DNA from: Dipylidium caninum
Taxonomy: Eukaryota; Platyhelminthes; Cestoda; Cyclophyllidea; Dipylidiidae
Direction of reading: 5' to 3'
DNA: 64,000 nucleotides
NCBI GenBank assembly: GCA_017562135.1
Contig: QEYB01000911.1
Location: forward strand, 1-64,000
The translations under genes and the position numbers were made by a program. Below are positions 1-12,117 of the stretch, piece after piece (within the stretch, counting starts at the first letter, position 1; every line of letters begins with the position of its first letter). The notes beneath the pieces were generated by a model. The model was not told the DNA's origin, ran no database searches, and worked only from the letters and a program-made list of their open reading frames with translations.

Positions 1-995
1 GGCTGGAGGGTTGCGGTAGCTCCGTGGCTGTTTTACAGTGCCTTTGAATCTGACTGGGAAGTTTCCTACATTTTTGTTTAAATTGCCGACACCTTTTCAT
101 TTCTGATAGTGAGGTCTGTTCGACGACACGAGAAGATCACGGGCCAAAACGAAAATTACACTCAAAGGTTGGGGTATGACATCTCTATTTACTGCAGATC
201 CCCGCCAATATGATTGTGTCGTGAATCGAGGGAGGACAAGTTTGGGCACATCTGAGGACACAGAAGATGCGGGAATACCCTAATCTTCTCCCTTATCATC
301 TCATCCACTCGTACATGTGTACTTAGTTTTTATTTTTTTTCACGGGTTAACTAGAGCACACCAGAGATTTCGCGAAATCATTCAGAAACAGTATTATCAT
401 GACCCTCGGCGACCCGAGTGAATGATATGTAAGCACATAGGAGTGGGCATGCATGCCTCACGTACATAATTTGATATCACGCTATCACTTTGTTGTTGAG
501 ATATAGGTGAGAGATCTGCTAGTTCATACTGTCTTGACTTTCTTTTTTTTTCAAAAAACTCAGTAGAGTGCAAAGGAGGCATGATAGTGTATATGATTGT
601 TAAACAAAGGTGTTTAGTAACGATTATAGTATTAGCTGAGTTTTATCTAATAAGAAGCACAGAACTGTTGAGTATTTTTAAAATCAGTTTTTTGAGTTAA
701 TGTAATTACTCAATGTAGCCCGTAAATATGTGCACCGATCCACCTAAGCGAGATATTGTTGAGATAAACGGTTGATGCTTGACTCTGCTGCCACACTCTC
801 TCTCTCGTTTTTATATAATTTAGTCATTGTAATAGAATGTTTCTTACTACTCTAGGCATGAAATCTTTGACACATACCTCGTCCATATCACAGATGCAGT
901 AGGATGAGGGTGGCTAATGTTGTTCATGGCTTCAATTCCTCTTTGAAGAAATCCTTTACTAATTTCGTCATTCCATGTCGTTTCATCTAATTCAG
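1..995. other. Upstream flank of USO1, no gene recognised
   Basis: This AT-rich stretch precedes the first USO1 exon that I can recognise. The start codon and amino-terminal exon of USO1 should lie here or left of the window, but I could not identify them. There is a short CT-rich microsatellite near 794-806 and several T runs. Short open frames on the minus strand (397-582, 847-1068) have no recognisable family. Confidence 0.4.
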
Positions 996-3108
996 ATCGA
1001 GACTCTTGTGGAAGTCTGCAAACGGCTATTCTCCCGAAGACAGGCGCGATTCTATGCCGTGGCATCAAAGCCCTTTCTAATACGCTATCGTCTCGAAAGT
1101 CGGGTACTCAAGCCATCCGATGTATTGAGACCGCTTTCGCGTGTATAAGTCAGTTGGTTTATTGTGTATGGATTTGATTTTAACTGAATGTCTTATCTTG
1201 GCCGTTACATTTCTGTTTACATAAAATATTTTCCCGCAAATATTTGGTTTTTATTCGATATACCTCATCAGGCTCATATTGGTCACTATATAAAAATTTA
1301 ATTTTGCCTGGTAAATAACCATTTTCAGTAACATTCTGCAAATGCATATTTTTTTATGGCGGATCTTTTAAAATGCTCTGAAATGTTGAGCCCATTAAGT
1401 ATTTTACCTGCGTTTACTTAACAAGTGGTAAGCTTTAAACGGTTCTGTCGCCGTACTCATCCAACTTTGTAGATTCATTTATTCATAGCATCTCGTGATC
1501 CTCTCACGTTAAGACCTTTTTAGTAGCTATCTATCGTAATGACGGTGTTTTTTGTAGTGAAGAATTCTAGATACAGTTCGGTACGTCTCTGATGCGCTTT
1601 GTAATATAATGAATGACGCCCGAACGGGATATGGATCCACAAGAGTTAGTCAATATTCCCCTGATCTGGGAAAGCAAGTTCACTCGAATCTTTGTTAGGA
1701 CCTGGGAACACCAACTGTGTTACTGCCTTCATCTCGGTAAATTGGCTAGTGGTGAAGTCTATTTCTGGCTTACATTACGATGATATTATATTCGTTAAAA
1801 TCATCGTAGTTCCTTCGAATATGCACCTTAGAAGGCAAATCTATTTCAACTTTTGAATCCTTTTGCTACGAACAATCGGAAAGCGGTTCCAGGACTTGCT
1901 TCTCATTCTCCTATGGCTGTTTCTAAGTTTATGGCTACACTGTGTGACCCTATGGAGTCATCCGTAAGTGAATGTAAGTTTAATTCTTAAAATACTAACA
2001 AATTGGCTACCTGTTCAGACAATGAATTCGCTCTTCATTTTGCTTATTTGCACTGGCTCTCAATTTCAACCTCATATATTGTCCTCTGTATAAATATTTC
2101 ATAAATTTCTCATATTTTCAACAAATCGTTTGTCAACATGAGTTTCATTCTTGAGGCCATTGGTTTAACTTCTGTCGCTAGCCGTGTTTTCCACGATCAT
2201 TTGACCTTTTAAACCTTTTACCTTTTCCTGCTATCAGGAGTAATATGTTTAAAAATTATAATTGAGGGCAACCTTTTTCCCGATTATTGGGTTTGAGGAT
2301 ACCGTTTGTTTGCATGCAGGTAAAAAATGTTCACCTGTAAGTGCATATTGTTTTACCGGTTTATTTTCATTTATTAAAGTTGCGTTATCCCTAGCCTTTG
2401 ATCGACACTCTAAGAGAGACTTTTAGGCTCATGTCAAGTGTTTGTTTCGGCCTAGAATAGTATTGATTTGGTAAAATACTATCTCTGTCAAGCCATGTTC
2501 ATAGGGTAAGTTGTTTGTGAGCATAAAATCTATTATGGCCTCATTTCGATATGTTACAATGTTTAAAAATCATAAGTCAGGAGACTATATGGGATAAATC
2601 TTAAGATTATTAATGCTGGCTCTACTTTGCTTTAAATTTCAGGAACGGTATGCACCTGTTTGCACAATTGAATAATGTCATTTAGAATACTTGTCCGTCA
2701 ATGAAGTCGAGAAACCGCTCACTAGAAATATCATACATCTCATTTCTGAAATGCAATACTCACAAGTCAACTTTCTGTAGGGGCTCCTGCTTCTGCTTTA
2801 ACTCACGGAAAAAAATGTACTATCCGAAGATCGTAGCTTTTGAGAACGTCTTTGAACGTATTTCTGTCGAGTTGTGGAAGGGGTATACGATATGGTGACG
2901 GGTGTTGTGGTTGAAGACTGTTCGATACTCAATCAATGCTATTGACGGCACCACAGAATGCATAATCCTTATGATTTCAAAGAGGTAATTCGTTCGGTAT
3001 TGGGCCAAGTGTTCGAACAAATACCTCAGGAACTTTGAAAAGACTGAGGTGGCCCAGGAGAAGTTCCACAAATTGTACTTGCGGCTTCACACACATAAAT
3101 CTTTACGG
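996..3108 (+). CDS. USO1: USO1/p115 5' exons, frame-broken
   Basis: Four blocks match the armadillo-repeat head of USO1/p115 in the right order, but each needs small frame corrections. Block 996-1142 (acceptor ttcag at 991-995) carries the EDRRDS and RYRLE motifs in different frames. Block 1577-1736 carries ALCNIMND and DLGKQ, then changes frame before FTRIFVR near 1675. Block 1810-1963 carries QDLLLI and, one base out of frame, SPMAVSKFMATLCDPMESS ending at a gtaagt donor. Block 2781 to about 3100 carries KIVAFENVFERI, then VVVEDCS in another frame, then EVAQEKFHKLYLRL. The order matches the human protein up to the junction with the clean exon at 3763. Exon ends are estimates. Either the assembly has base-level errors here or this copy of the head region is damaged. 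The initiating exon was not found. Confidence 0.7.
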
Positions 3109-3762
3109 GTGGGCCTATTCTGAACCATGCTTTGTCAAAAAAGGTTCGGCATTGTAGCCTAATAGTATTTAGATTGAATAAAACTAAAATCCATCAATAT
3201 TTAATGTATTCTCAAGGCGAATGCACATGAATAGGAGAAATCATTTGCCAAATCTAATTTCAAAACCTTTGTTACCTCTCAAATTGGAAGTGATCAAGGA
3301 GGAAAGTTGTTTCGAGCAATTTTATGTGTAGCCATCGAGTGGACCTTATTTTTTCTACAGTAATGAAAATTTCTAAATTAGGGTTATGTAGGTAGTATCC
3401 CCTAGGTTTCAGTTCGAGGATATAGTCCAAACTCTTCCAATATGAATTATTATTCCAAAGAGTGGGGTGCAGGCTTTAATTATGAGCCTGATTTAACGAT
3501 AGATTTTTATTTAAACTAGATCATCATGTCAATTGTTTTACAGAGTGTCACCTTGGCCGGTCAAGTTAATGAGGTTTAGATACTTGTCTGAGTCTCATAC
3601 TCAAAAAAGGTCGTCAAAACCGCATATTTTAAAATAAGTGTAGGTTGAAGAGCCAGCTCCACACCAATTAGATACCAATCCACTTTTAGGAGTGTTACCG
3701 GTTTTCTACTGAATAATATTTGTGTTGCACTGAAACCTCCGTCTTGGTTCCATTGATTTCAG

Positions 3763-6700
3763 ATTTTTCGTACACTGGTTAGCCCCACTAACAAAAGTCA
3801 AAATGTCAAAACCTGTCAAGAGGAAATGCAAGCATGCGGTCTATTAAATACTTTATGGAAGGTTGTTATGGCGGGTGGAGTGCCAGCAGAACTGCTGACG
3901 GAAACCCTGTACAGCTTGGGCGATTTGGTGCGTGGTTGTCCGACAAGTCAGGCAACAATGGTTGACATGATTGCTCCCTCCGAACCACCGCAGCCGGCCA
4001 TCACTGTTCTTCTCGTCACAATGGTTAACGAGCGTCAACAGCTCGCTGTTCGTTCGGCTGTGCTCTACTGTTTTCAATGTTTGGTTGCGGATAACAGTGA
4101 GATACAAAGTACCGTGGTTTCAACCCTCCTCCCTAAGCAGTCGGAAAGTAAGTTAAGTTAAAGTAAGGTAATGCGATAAATGATTACCTTTACTAAATGT
4201 TGTACTTGGTCTAACCTGAAGTCCAGAGATCTTTTCTAAATTCCCTCCCCCTCCCCAATTTCCCTATATCTACACTGTTCAGCTGCATAACATTATCACA
4301 CAACCTGGTTGAATAATATTTTTTGAATCGTCTGATTAGTTGCTTAGGTTTAAATCAATGTATTTTGTTTAGCATGTTCTAGAGCAATGAGACCAGTATT
4401 GGAATATTTTTAGTGGGACGAAGTGATCGAGACCCTTCACCTTGTTTCTCTATGTGTGTTTGATAATTAGTCACTTTTTGCCGAACTTACCCTTTGACCT
4501 TTCTTTAAATATGTTCTTTTAACGAAACTACCGCTTATTATTGGATTTCATACCTGAATCTTGTTCTGCATCTGCCCCCTCTCCTCGAAATTATGGTACA
4601 CAGCGCAATCCCCCTGTTATCTTGGAAGTTAAGGTTGGGACGAATGCGTTAATGAGTTTGAAGTTGCACCAACGCATCCCTTCACGCCTATGTTAGGAGT
4701 TTTTGTTTCTCTGTTTATCCCCTAGGTGGCTGTCATCCACTTCACCTCTTTTATCACATCTACTGTCACACCTTGTGATTTTGCTTGACAATATATCGTT
4801 TTTATGGTGTTCGACTGGCTAAATTCAGTGCCTACTGCCAATTTTCACCCAAAAGCAGATGAAAATTGGAGATTAAACTGGTGAGATATTTTTTGTCCTC
4901 CATAGCTGCGTGTGCGATGAGCGCAGGACAATTGCTTTGTGGCGGCCTCTTCTCACAGGATTCACTCACTGCTTGGTTCTCCGCGATTGCGCTATTTCAC
5001 TCTATTAAACAAAATTGCAAGTTGCAACAGAGCCTCCTTCAAGTTCGAATGGCACCTTCCTCGGGCAGTGGTCCCCCAGTCACTCTCCTACAACAGTGTT
5101 TCCGTCTCATGTGTCAGGTATAGCGATTTCTTTGTTTTCATTCCTTTTATAAAGCAACTTACACCCGAAATGATTCACCGACAAACCGTCCTAAATTAGT
5201 ATAGTTGAAAGCTTTCTTTGAAAGCATTCGTTTAAAGCGATTTATTGACTATATTTTTTTTCTCTGTTGAATTTTTTTACTCCGTGTCCTTCGCTTTTCC
5301 GGATGACGATCAGTTTTCAAGTTATGTTAGATTCCCTTGTTACCTTAGCGTATTCATTTTAACTCCCTGGTGATAACTAAGTGGATTTATTTTTGAAGCG
5401 TTGTTTATTGCATGCAGTCACTCCGAAATATCCGCTAATTTATCAATGCTTATCTACCCGTTTCCAAAAACAGATTTAGATGACTGCGCTCCGTTGCCAT
5501 CAACTCGTTGGAATCATTGTCAATAACAATAAGTAGCTTACAGATGTAACAGTCGCCTAACGAAAGGGTGTACCTTAAATATCCGTTTTTTCCGTTATGC
5601 CTCATCAGCTTTCCGACAAGATAGTACAATGAAATGGCATTTAACCTCTTGGTTGTATTAGAAAAGACTCGCTTCCCAGATTCTCTGATGTTTGTGTTTG
5701 CGTTACCATTGCAAATAGCATAAGACCGCTCTGAGTCTAAATGAGTGACAGTTTAAATGAGCTAAGATTTACTTGTTTTAAATAACCGAAACTGGGCATC
5801 ATCTGAAATTACCGTTAAGTACTCCCCAGATAAAAAGATTCCTACTTCCGTTTTTGCATCCAGCAACCCGCACTTGGCCTTTTTTACTTTAGTTTTTTAA
5901 AGTTATCCACTTTGGTTCACTTGGGTTTATTATCAATTTAACGCAAAGAAAATACAATAGACCTGTAAATTTTTAACGAGAGGCCTAATTCGAGTGTATA
6001 GGAATTTAAGTCTGTTGAAAGGGATCGATGGCGACTGAAATCATCAATTACTTCTCGTATTCGTTATTTTTACATGACCTCTATTTTCTCAACTTCCGAG
6101 AGTATCCTAGTTTTTACGGTCAACTTAAAGTATTTTTCAGAATCAAAGCGATATGTTGATTGTGAACCAATAAATAGTTATTGGGATTGACCGCAAGTTA
6201 TGCCTTCGAAATTTCTAGACTGATCAAGAAAAGAACTGGGGTCTTTGCCGGTATTGTTTTTCTTTACAAAACGCTATTTGTCGATTTTGCAATCCGTATG
6301 AGGATAATTCAAGAGGTGGCGCTGAACTGACCCATGTTCCCTTTCTCTCCACCCGAAATAGGTGGGTCGCGTCCAGGCCAAGATTGGTTTATTACAATTT
6401 CTCTGTGCTTGGCTTTCGCACTGTCCCCCCGTGGTGGAGGCTTTCCTCTCTTTGCACTCTACTAACCATCAGACACAAGGGATCGCAGCCTCATCAAGCA
6501 AAAATAGTGGTGGCGGAAGCGGTTTTGGTAGTGGTGTTGCTCTTTCCCACTTAATCGCCGATGTGGTCACAGGAGAGGGGGAGGAGACCGATATTGTGAG
6601 CTGCCTTTCCGCTCTTCTTATCGGCATCTGCGTGTGTTATAACAATGATGCGGTTGAGGGCTACGACAGGTACGTGGGCCTCTACTTCTATTGACCCTTG

Positions 6701-9371
6701 GCTTATGCCACTTCCCATTCTTCAGCAAGTCTCTTATGAAGACGATCGATGAGCGCATTGGCGTTGACGATCTAGTCAAACGCATCGGCCAAATTTACCG
6801 TTCGGAGGATTTTATTCGTGCTATCACACATTCTTTCATGGATATTGTGAAACCTGCTGACTTAGTATTTGATTGTTTTTTTACTGAACTCTTCAGGAGT
6901 ATTGAGTGTAAGTCAACACTTGTCAACCTTAAAAATTGCTGTTAAGTCTTAAGATCTTACCACGATCTTGATGCTTGAGGAGATTAGTTGCGTCCTGATA
7001 TGCTTGGTGTAAAAATTTTAGAGAATCTTACACCCTACCAAATCACACTTGGTTTGTTGAAATGGTCTTTTGTCATGTTTTACAGTGGAGGTATGCACTT
7101 GTCTTTCCCGGTCGAGTGGTCAGTCGAGAGATGGTGAAAACCTCGAGCAGGAAAATGGACGGGCTGGACATGTGAGAAATGTTGAGGAAGATGAAACTAA
7201 AAGATGGGCTCAACAACAAGAGATGCTACTGGCCTACCAGAAGGCTGTTGCTGAACGAGATACGGCCTTACAAAGCCTCCAAATACGCATTATCGAATTG
7301 GAGCGTCAACTTGCCTCTTTACGTCAAAATGGGTTATCATCCTTGGAGACGTTGGGTGAGTGATATGGTCTCACCTTCTACAATCTCATTCGACAAGTTC
7401 AGCGCTGGGGATCTGTAGACTTTGTCCGCTACTTAAGATGATTTGAAGTGATTTTAGTAGTTTATTGTCTGGTTCTGTCATTATTTTGTGATTGTCTCTA
7501 TTTTCAAGTCACACACCACGACCGGCACCAATATCCAATCTTACGGTAATCATATCGTATGCTATTCATAATATATTACAATTCCTTCAAAACCGCTACT
7601 TCCCCTTGTGTTCATCATGGCATGGCCATCAATCCATTTTTTGATGAAAGGGAGAATTTACGTCAAATTAACAAGTCTTTTACCTTTTTCTTAGCTAATT
7701 CAGATGCGCAAGACGAGACGGTAAGGCTAATTGATTGCATTTTGTTTTGTTGTTTTCACCGCATTACTTACTAATATGTATTTGCTTGATTGAATTAGAA
7801 ATGGGGAAAATTGGAGGCTGCAGAGAAACGAATTATCGTACGTTCAGACTTCCCATATGACGCATTTTCGTCTCACATATCTGTATTGACATTGTCTGGC
7901 GGAACCGAATCTTTTCTTCCTCCGCACCCTTAACTACTCCTGTGATGTAAACTGTCACAATTGTTATAATTGATTTAGTAATTGACAAGTATACTGGGTT
8001 CCAACTATGACTACAATTTTTTTTCTCCAGGACCTGGAAGACACCCTCAAAGCCCTCAGCACCGAAAAGGAGACAATTAAGTTGGAAAACGAGGATCTGT
8101 TGCTCCTTTTGAGTGAACAAGAATCTCAAATAGGCCGGTTAACTGCGGATCTGGAGAGGCTGTCTGCCAAGGCTGGAGTGAGTCCCCATGCGTAGTATTT
8201 TGTCGAGCTGTGCTTTCCACTTGTCACTATTACTCGCAATCTCCGGGCGTATGAGATTATGCGGAGCCAGACATATTTTGATATCTTGTTTCGGTTTATT
8301 TTATAGAGAACAATTTAGGGTAGATGTTCAGTATTTTTACAGGCTTACTATTTGGCGAACTTCTTAAATTCGTTTTATTAATAATATCTCCACTGAGCAT
8401 TATTTGCGATTGTTAGAAACGTAGAATGAGGTCTTTTCACCAACAGTGGGTACACTTTCAGTCAGAAACTCATCTGACAAAACTCTCCTCTAAGCGATAA
8501 CTCCTAACCCTAATGTGGTTTGAGAGCGATTTATTGATAGAACAACGTCTCCACTTTCGGATTTTCTCAGCGATCATTGCGTGCTAGGCAGGGGACACAA
8601 AAATTACTGCGTTGTTTTTGAATTATGGTCCTTTAGGATGGATTTGGCCAAATTGGTTGATACTTTACATCGTTGTCACGACAATTTGATGACAGATTTT
8701 TTATCAATTGTTAATTACTTTTAAAGAAGTAATTGTTTGGAGCAAGACTCGACACACTTATCTCTTAATTCATTTGCTGTTATCGTACTTTAGCCATTCG
8801 GTATCCAATGACTCCAGCTCATTCCAACCATGGCAACGTATGTGCACATCTATTACGCTACTAAATTAGACTAGCCTGGGATGATCGTTGTGGGAATGTT
8901 TATTCGAATGCATCAAGATAATTTTCACCCCTTAAAGCATGTTGGCTTTGTGGGATGTTGTTAAAAACAAAGGTGATGAATGCCGCCCATTCTGATAATC
9001 CTAGCAGTAATATAAATTTCCAAACCTCCGCGCATGCTACTTGATGAATGATTTCTTACTGTTAAACTGAGTCTCGAAACAATTCGTTGCCACTATTTAC
9101 ACCACACAAATGGTTTCAGGTGGCCCAGCAACCAGCAAAGCCTTCAGTAGACCAACAGTTACAGCAGCAATCGCAGGTATACACTTCTCAGACCATTCTC
9201 CCGCCTCCCTATTCGGCAGATTTGCCACAGTATCCCTCAACCGTCAATCAACAGTCTTTCTCCTATGAGCAAACGTTTGGCTATCCGACCCAGACGGCTT
9301 CCCAGCCGACCACACAGCCACCGCTGGTACCAACTGGCTCGTTCCGAACCACTTCTGATCCCGCTAGCTGA
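3763..9371 (+). CDS. USO1: USO1/p115 vesicle-tethering factor, clean 3' exons
   Basis: USO1 (p115) tethers transport vesicles to the cis-Golgi: an armadillo-repeat head feeds into a coiled-coil rod. Nine exons join in phase: 3763-4147, 4906-5117, 6362-6669, 6726-6907, 7086-7355, 7695-7720, 7799-7837, 8031-8177 and 9120-9371 (TGA stop), giving 606 residues with no frame break. Family-specific stretches include RTLVSPTN, ETLYSLGDLVRGCP, TVLLVTMVNERQ, SAGQLLCGGLFSQDSL, IDERIGVDDLVKRIG and a coiled coil ending LLLLLSEQESQIGRL. Introns are 56 nt to about 1.2 kb with gt-ag ends. Two exons are only 26 and 39 nt. The coiled-coil part is about 160 residues, shorter than in vertebrates. The acidic tail typical of vertebrate p115 is absent and replaced by an 83-residue Gln/Pro/Ser/Thr-rich tail. 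The next gene (Tubby, minus strand) converges, with about 340 nt between the two stop codons. Confidence 0.92.
7695..7837 (+). other. USO1: USO1 micro-exon pair (26 nt and 39 nt)
   Basis: Exon 7695-7720 follows a pyrimidine-rich tract ending ttag, stops at gtaagg and codes for A-NSDAQDET. Exon 7799-7837 follows ttag, stops at gtacgt and codes for KWGKLEAAEKRII. Both keep the reading frame between the larger coiled-coil exons 7086-7355 and 8031-8177. The 78-nt intron between them is short. The second peptide continues the heptad pattern, which supports it as a real exon; the first could be an alternatively used linker. Confidence 0.65.
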
Positions 9372-9709
9372 GAACAAGTTGGTTTAACACCCGTTCATTC
9401 CTAATTTTCTCCACGTACTTGCTCTGTGTATAAATCCCTCCTGTTCTCTTACTTCCATTCCGCTTATCTAAACGATCTAAAGTCAAGTGCCATGTTCACT
9501 TCTGCTCGTTGCCCTTAAATATATCTGATTTGATGGTGTGAGTTTGAATCAAGAAACTTGTATGTCAAATATTTCCGTCGCTAAAATCCTCTCGGCTTTA
9601 CAAAAAGGGAAAATTACGAAGGTGAAAGAGAAGGGGATGCTGTCCGATAGTCTTTTTTTTCTATTAGATCAACTAATCACCTGCGTAGTTTTGTTTGCTT
9701 TCAAGTTTG
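9372..9709. other. Convergent 3' intergenic region between USO1 and the Tubby gene
   Basis: This stretch separates the stop codons of two genes facing each other, so both 3' untranslated regions must end or overlap here. There is a tataaa at about 9429 but no perfect aataaa for USO1, and no plus-strand tttatt that would mark a canonical signal for the opposite gene. I see no other feature. Confidence 0.5.
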
Positions 9710-12117
9710 CTACTCACATACCAGTTTGCCAGCCATTGAGGAAATGGCAATTCCAAAGGCCTGAAGTGCGGTCAGTGGATAGGTGTAATCCATTGTGAAA
9801 ACATCGCTAGAGATGCGTCCGAATTGCATGAGAATATTTGATTCTTGAGGTAAAAAGGGTCAATATGAGATTACACAAAGGGATAAGCTGTCGTAAACGA
9901 TTACCTACTACCTACTCTTGGCAGTTCGTGGGACTGCGTGGGGGTATTCTTTTTTACTGAAAAGGGAAGCGGGTGAATACTGTCTCAAAAGTCCGAGTTT
10001 TATACCTATTCGAGGGTCAATGGTTCCCAGTGTTCTACATTAACCCGTTGGGTAAGAGGCCACTGCAATTTCGCATGTGAAATGATGGCGCTTCTGGCCG
10101 CGTTGGTATTTTTGACTGGTGGTCATTTGAGGCTTTGGTTCCACTTTATGCTCGGTAGATTAGCCAGTCACAGACAAGGGAGTTGGCTGACAAAAATCCT
10201 CAGCCAAAATGAAATGACACAGACAGGGATACGAGTCGGGGGCCGGTGGATGGATACACTACCGTCTCTTTTAACATTTTAAAATTCCTTCCAGGTGTAG
10301 TCTCTTCCTGAGTACTTGAGAATGAGCTCTGAAGGGCACACTTTTCTCCCCCGAGGTGGAATCGCCATCTTATTCCCTTCGAGCAGAATGGATTGGTGGA
10401 CTCCCTCCACGCCCACATCACTTTAGACCACCGAGTAAACCCGTCTACTGTTGAACGCGTATGCCTAGCATGATTTATTGTCCCCGACGAAGTGTGCACA
10501 TCCTGGCTCGAGGGCGTTGCCCTGTGGCCATTTTTGCCTTCCTCTTAGTTGGGGGATCCGAGACGAGGTAGACATCTTGGGCAGCCGCAATAAGTGGGTC
10601 AATCGTAAATGAACCGCGTGGTCTTGTACGCGACGGGACATGGACTCCTTAACTTTTCGACTGACAGTTGTCGGTGGATAAAGGGCGGATTTGCCATCGA
10701 ACTGACATAAGTCGACTTAAGGGATGGGATTGAGAGAAAGACGCTAAGCAGGAATGTCAAATCAAAGTATAAGGGAATGATCGCAAATTGTATCCTCCTA
10801 TCTCGAATTTAACTGGCCTTACCATCATTGCTGGCGATCAGTTGAAAGTTTTTCACCGATGCTTGTGTCACGCGACCGTGGAAATTGAGTACGTAGGACT
10901 GGGTTTCTACACAAGTTGAAAGATGCAGAGGCGGGTCATGGCTGGGAAATAAAAATACTACACTGTTCATATATTTTTGAATACCATTTGCGGGAAAAAT
11001 TTTGACGAAGAACAAGGAAAACAGTCTTCAGCTTAAAATATGTTTTGGCACAATGTTATTCTCTGACTCCCGCAACTCTTCTCCCATGGAGAGACACTGA
11101 GCAATGGTGGATATCACAATTCTGCTCAGAGTTTGGGAAACACTTGACACAATGGAACTTGCCTTCATTCCACTCGGGCTTCTTGTTATGCAGCTCTATG
11201 ATGCCTGAAGAACTTCTCATTGCTTCAGAATTTCCGACGAGGTACTTGGACAGCTACAACGAGACAATGTGCCTGTTTGTCAATTCGAGGAAGTATTGCC
11301 TCATGAGACGGAAACGAACCCACCTCATCATCGGTATTTACGCTGCCAGATTCCGCTGAGGGAGGCAGAAGCACAGTCATTTTTCGTGGACCCTTGAAGC
11401 CCAAGATGTTGGGCTCCTGATGGTTTGCAAGGGAACGAACGTCATTATTAAACAAACACAATTTAACTAGGCAGGACGGACAATGACGAAGTTACTTAGA
11501 CCAAGTTTTTTACTATGTCTTGATTTATCCTTGACAAATTTCCGACATAAATGACGTCCCAATTTGCAAGCGTTTTTGGTAAAACGTAGAGAATGGGATC
11601 GCCATTTCCGCCAAAGTATTTGTTAACATCCTCCAATAGAAGTAATCGAGTGGCTAAGTTCAAAGCGCGCGTCAGAAGGCCTTACAGTAGGGGCCTAGCG
11701 GGGCTTGAAGGGAGGAGGTGGTAGCAGGCTCACATAGCTGATGGCAGCGACTTCTCTGGACCAACCGCTACTGCAGAGGTCGTCGCCGGAGAGACCGGCG
11801 GAGGCGTGTCGACTGGGGTGGCTGTATCGGCTGGAAAAAAGGACGAACTGGGTGCCGAGAAAGTTAGAACGCAGGTGGCCGACAGCGAGCCTACCGTCCC
11901 CGGTCAAGTCGGTGGCGGAAGAGGTGTTCACGGCGGCAGCAGCGGCATCAAGAGAGATCAGGTAATTGCAAGTCGTGGTGCGACGCTTACGACGAGCCGA
12001 GAGTAAGAAGAATCGACGACCGTCCTCTTGTCGTTCCAAGTGAAGGAAGTAGCTCGGAAAGAGGCCCCCCTCCAGACCGTGCTTGTCTCGGCTTATCCGA
12101 CAGCACACAGTTACATC
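9710..12117 (-). CDS. TUB: Tubby-family protein (TUB/TULP), tubby domain
   Basis: Tubby proteins bind phosphoinositides through a C-terminal beta-barrel around a central helix and deliver receptors to cilia and membranes. Five minus-strand exons join in phase: 12117-11734, 11416-11342, 11253-11163, 10906-10823 and 9843-9710 (TAG stop), giving 255 residues, a full tubby domain. Diagnostic motifs in order: [110 protein letters not shown], and the family-typical ending KLVCE. An alanine run (DAAAAAV) expands the loop after NYLISLD. The exon ending at 11163 uses a GC donor (GAAG then gcaagt); phase 1 with the next exon restores WNEETQSY exactly as in other Tubby proteins. The domain exon at 12117 follows a cag/tag-type acceptor in phase 0. 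The disordered amino-terminal exons must lie upstream and were not firmly found. Confidence 0.93.

Noticed and set aside
11253..11342. Reading through from the GFKGPRK exon of the Tubby gene instead of splicing at gtaaat
   Set aside because: The read-through frame does not lead into the conserved [14 protein letters not shown] segment; splicing 11342 to 11253 does so in phase.
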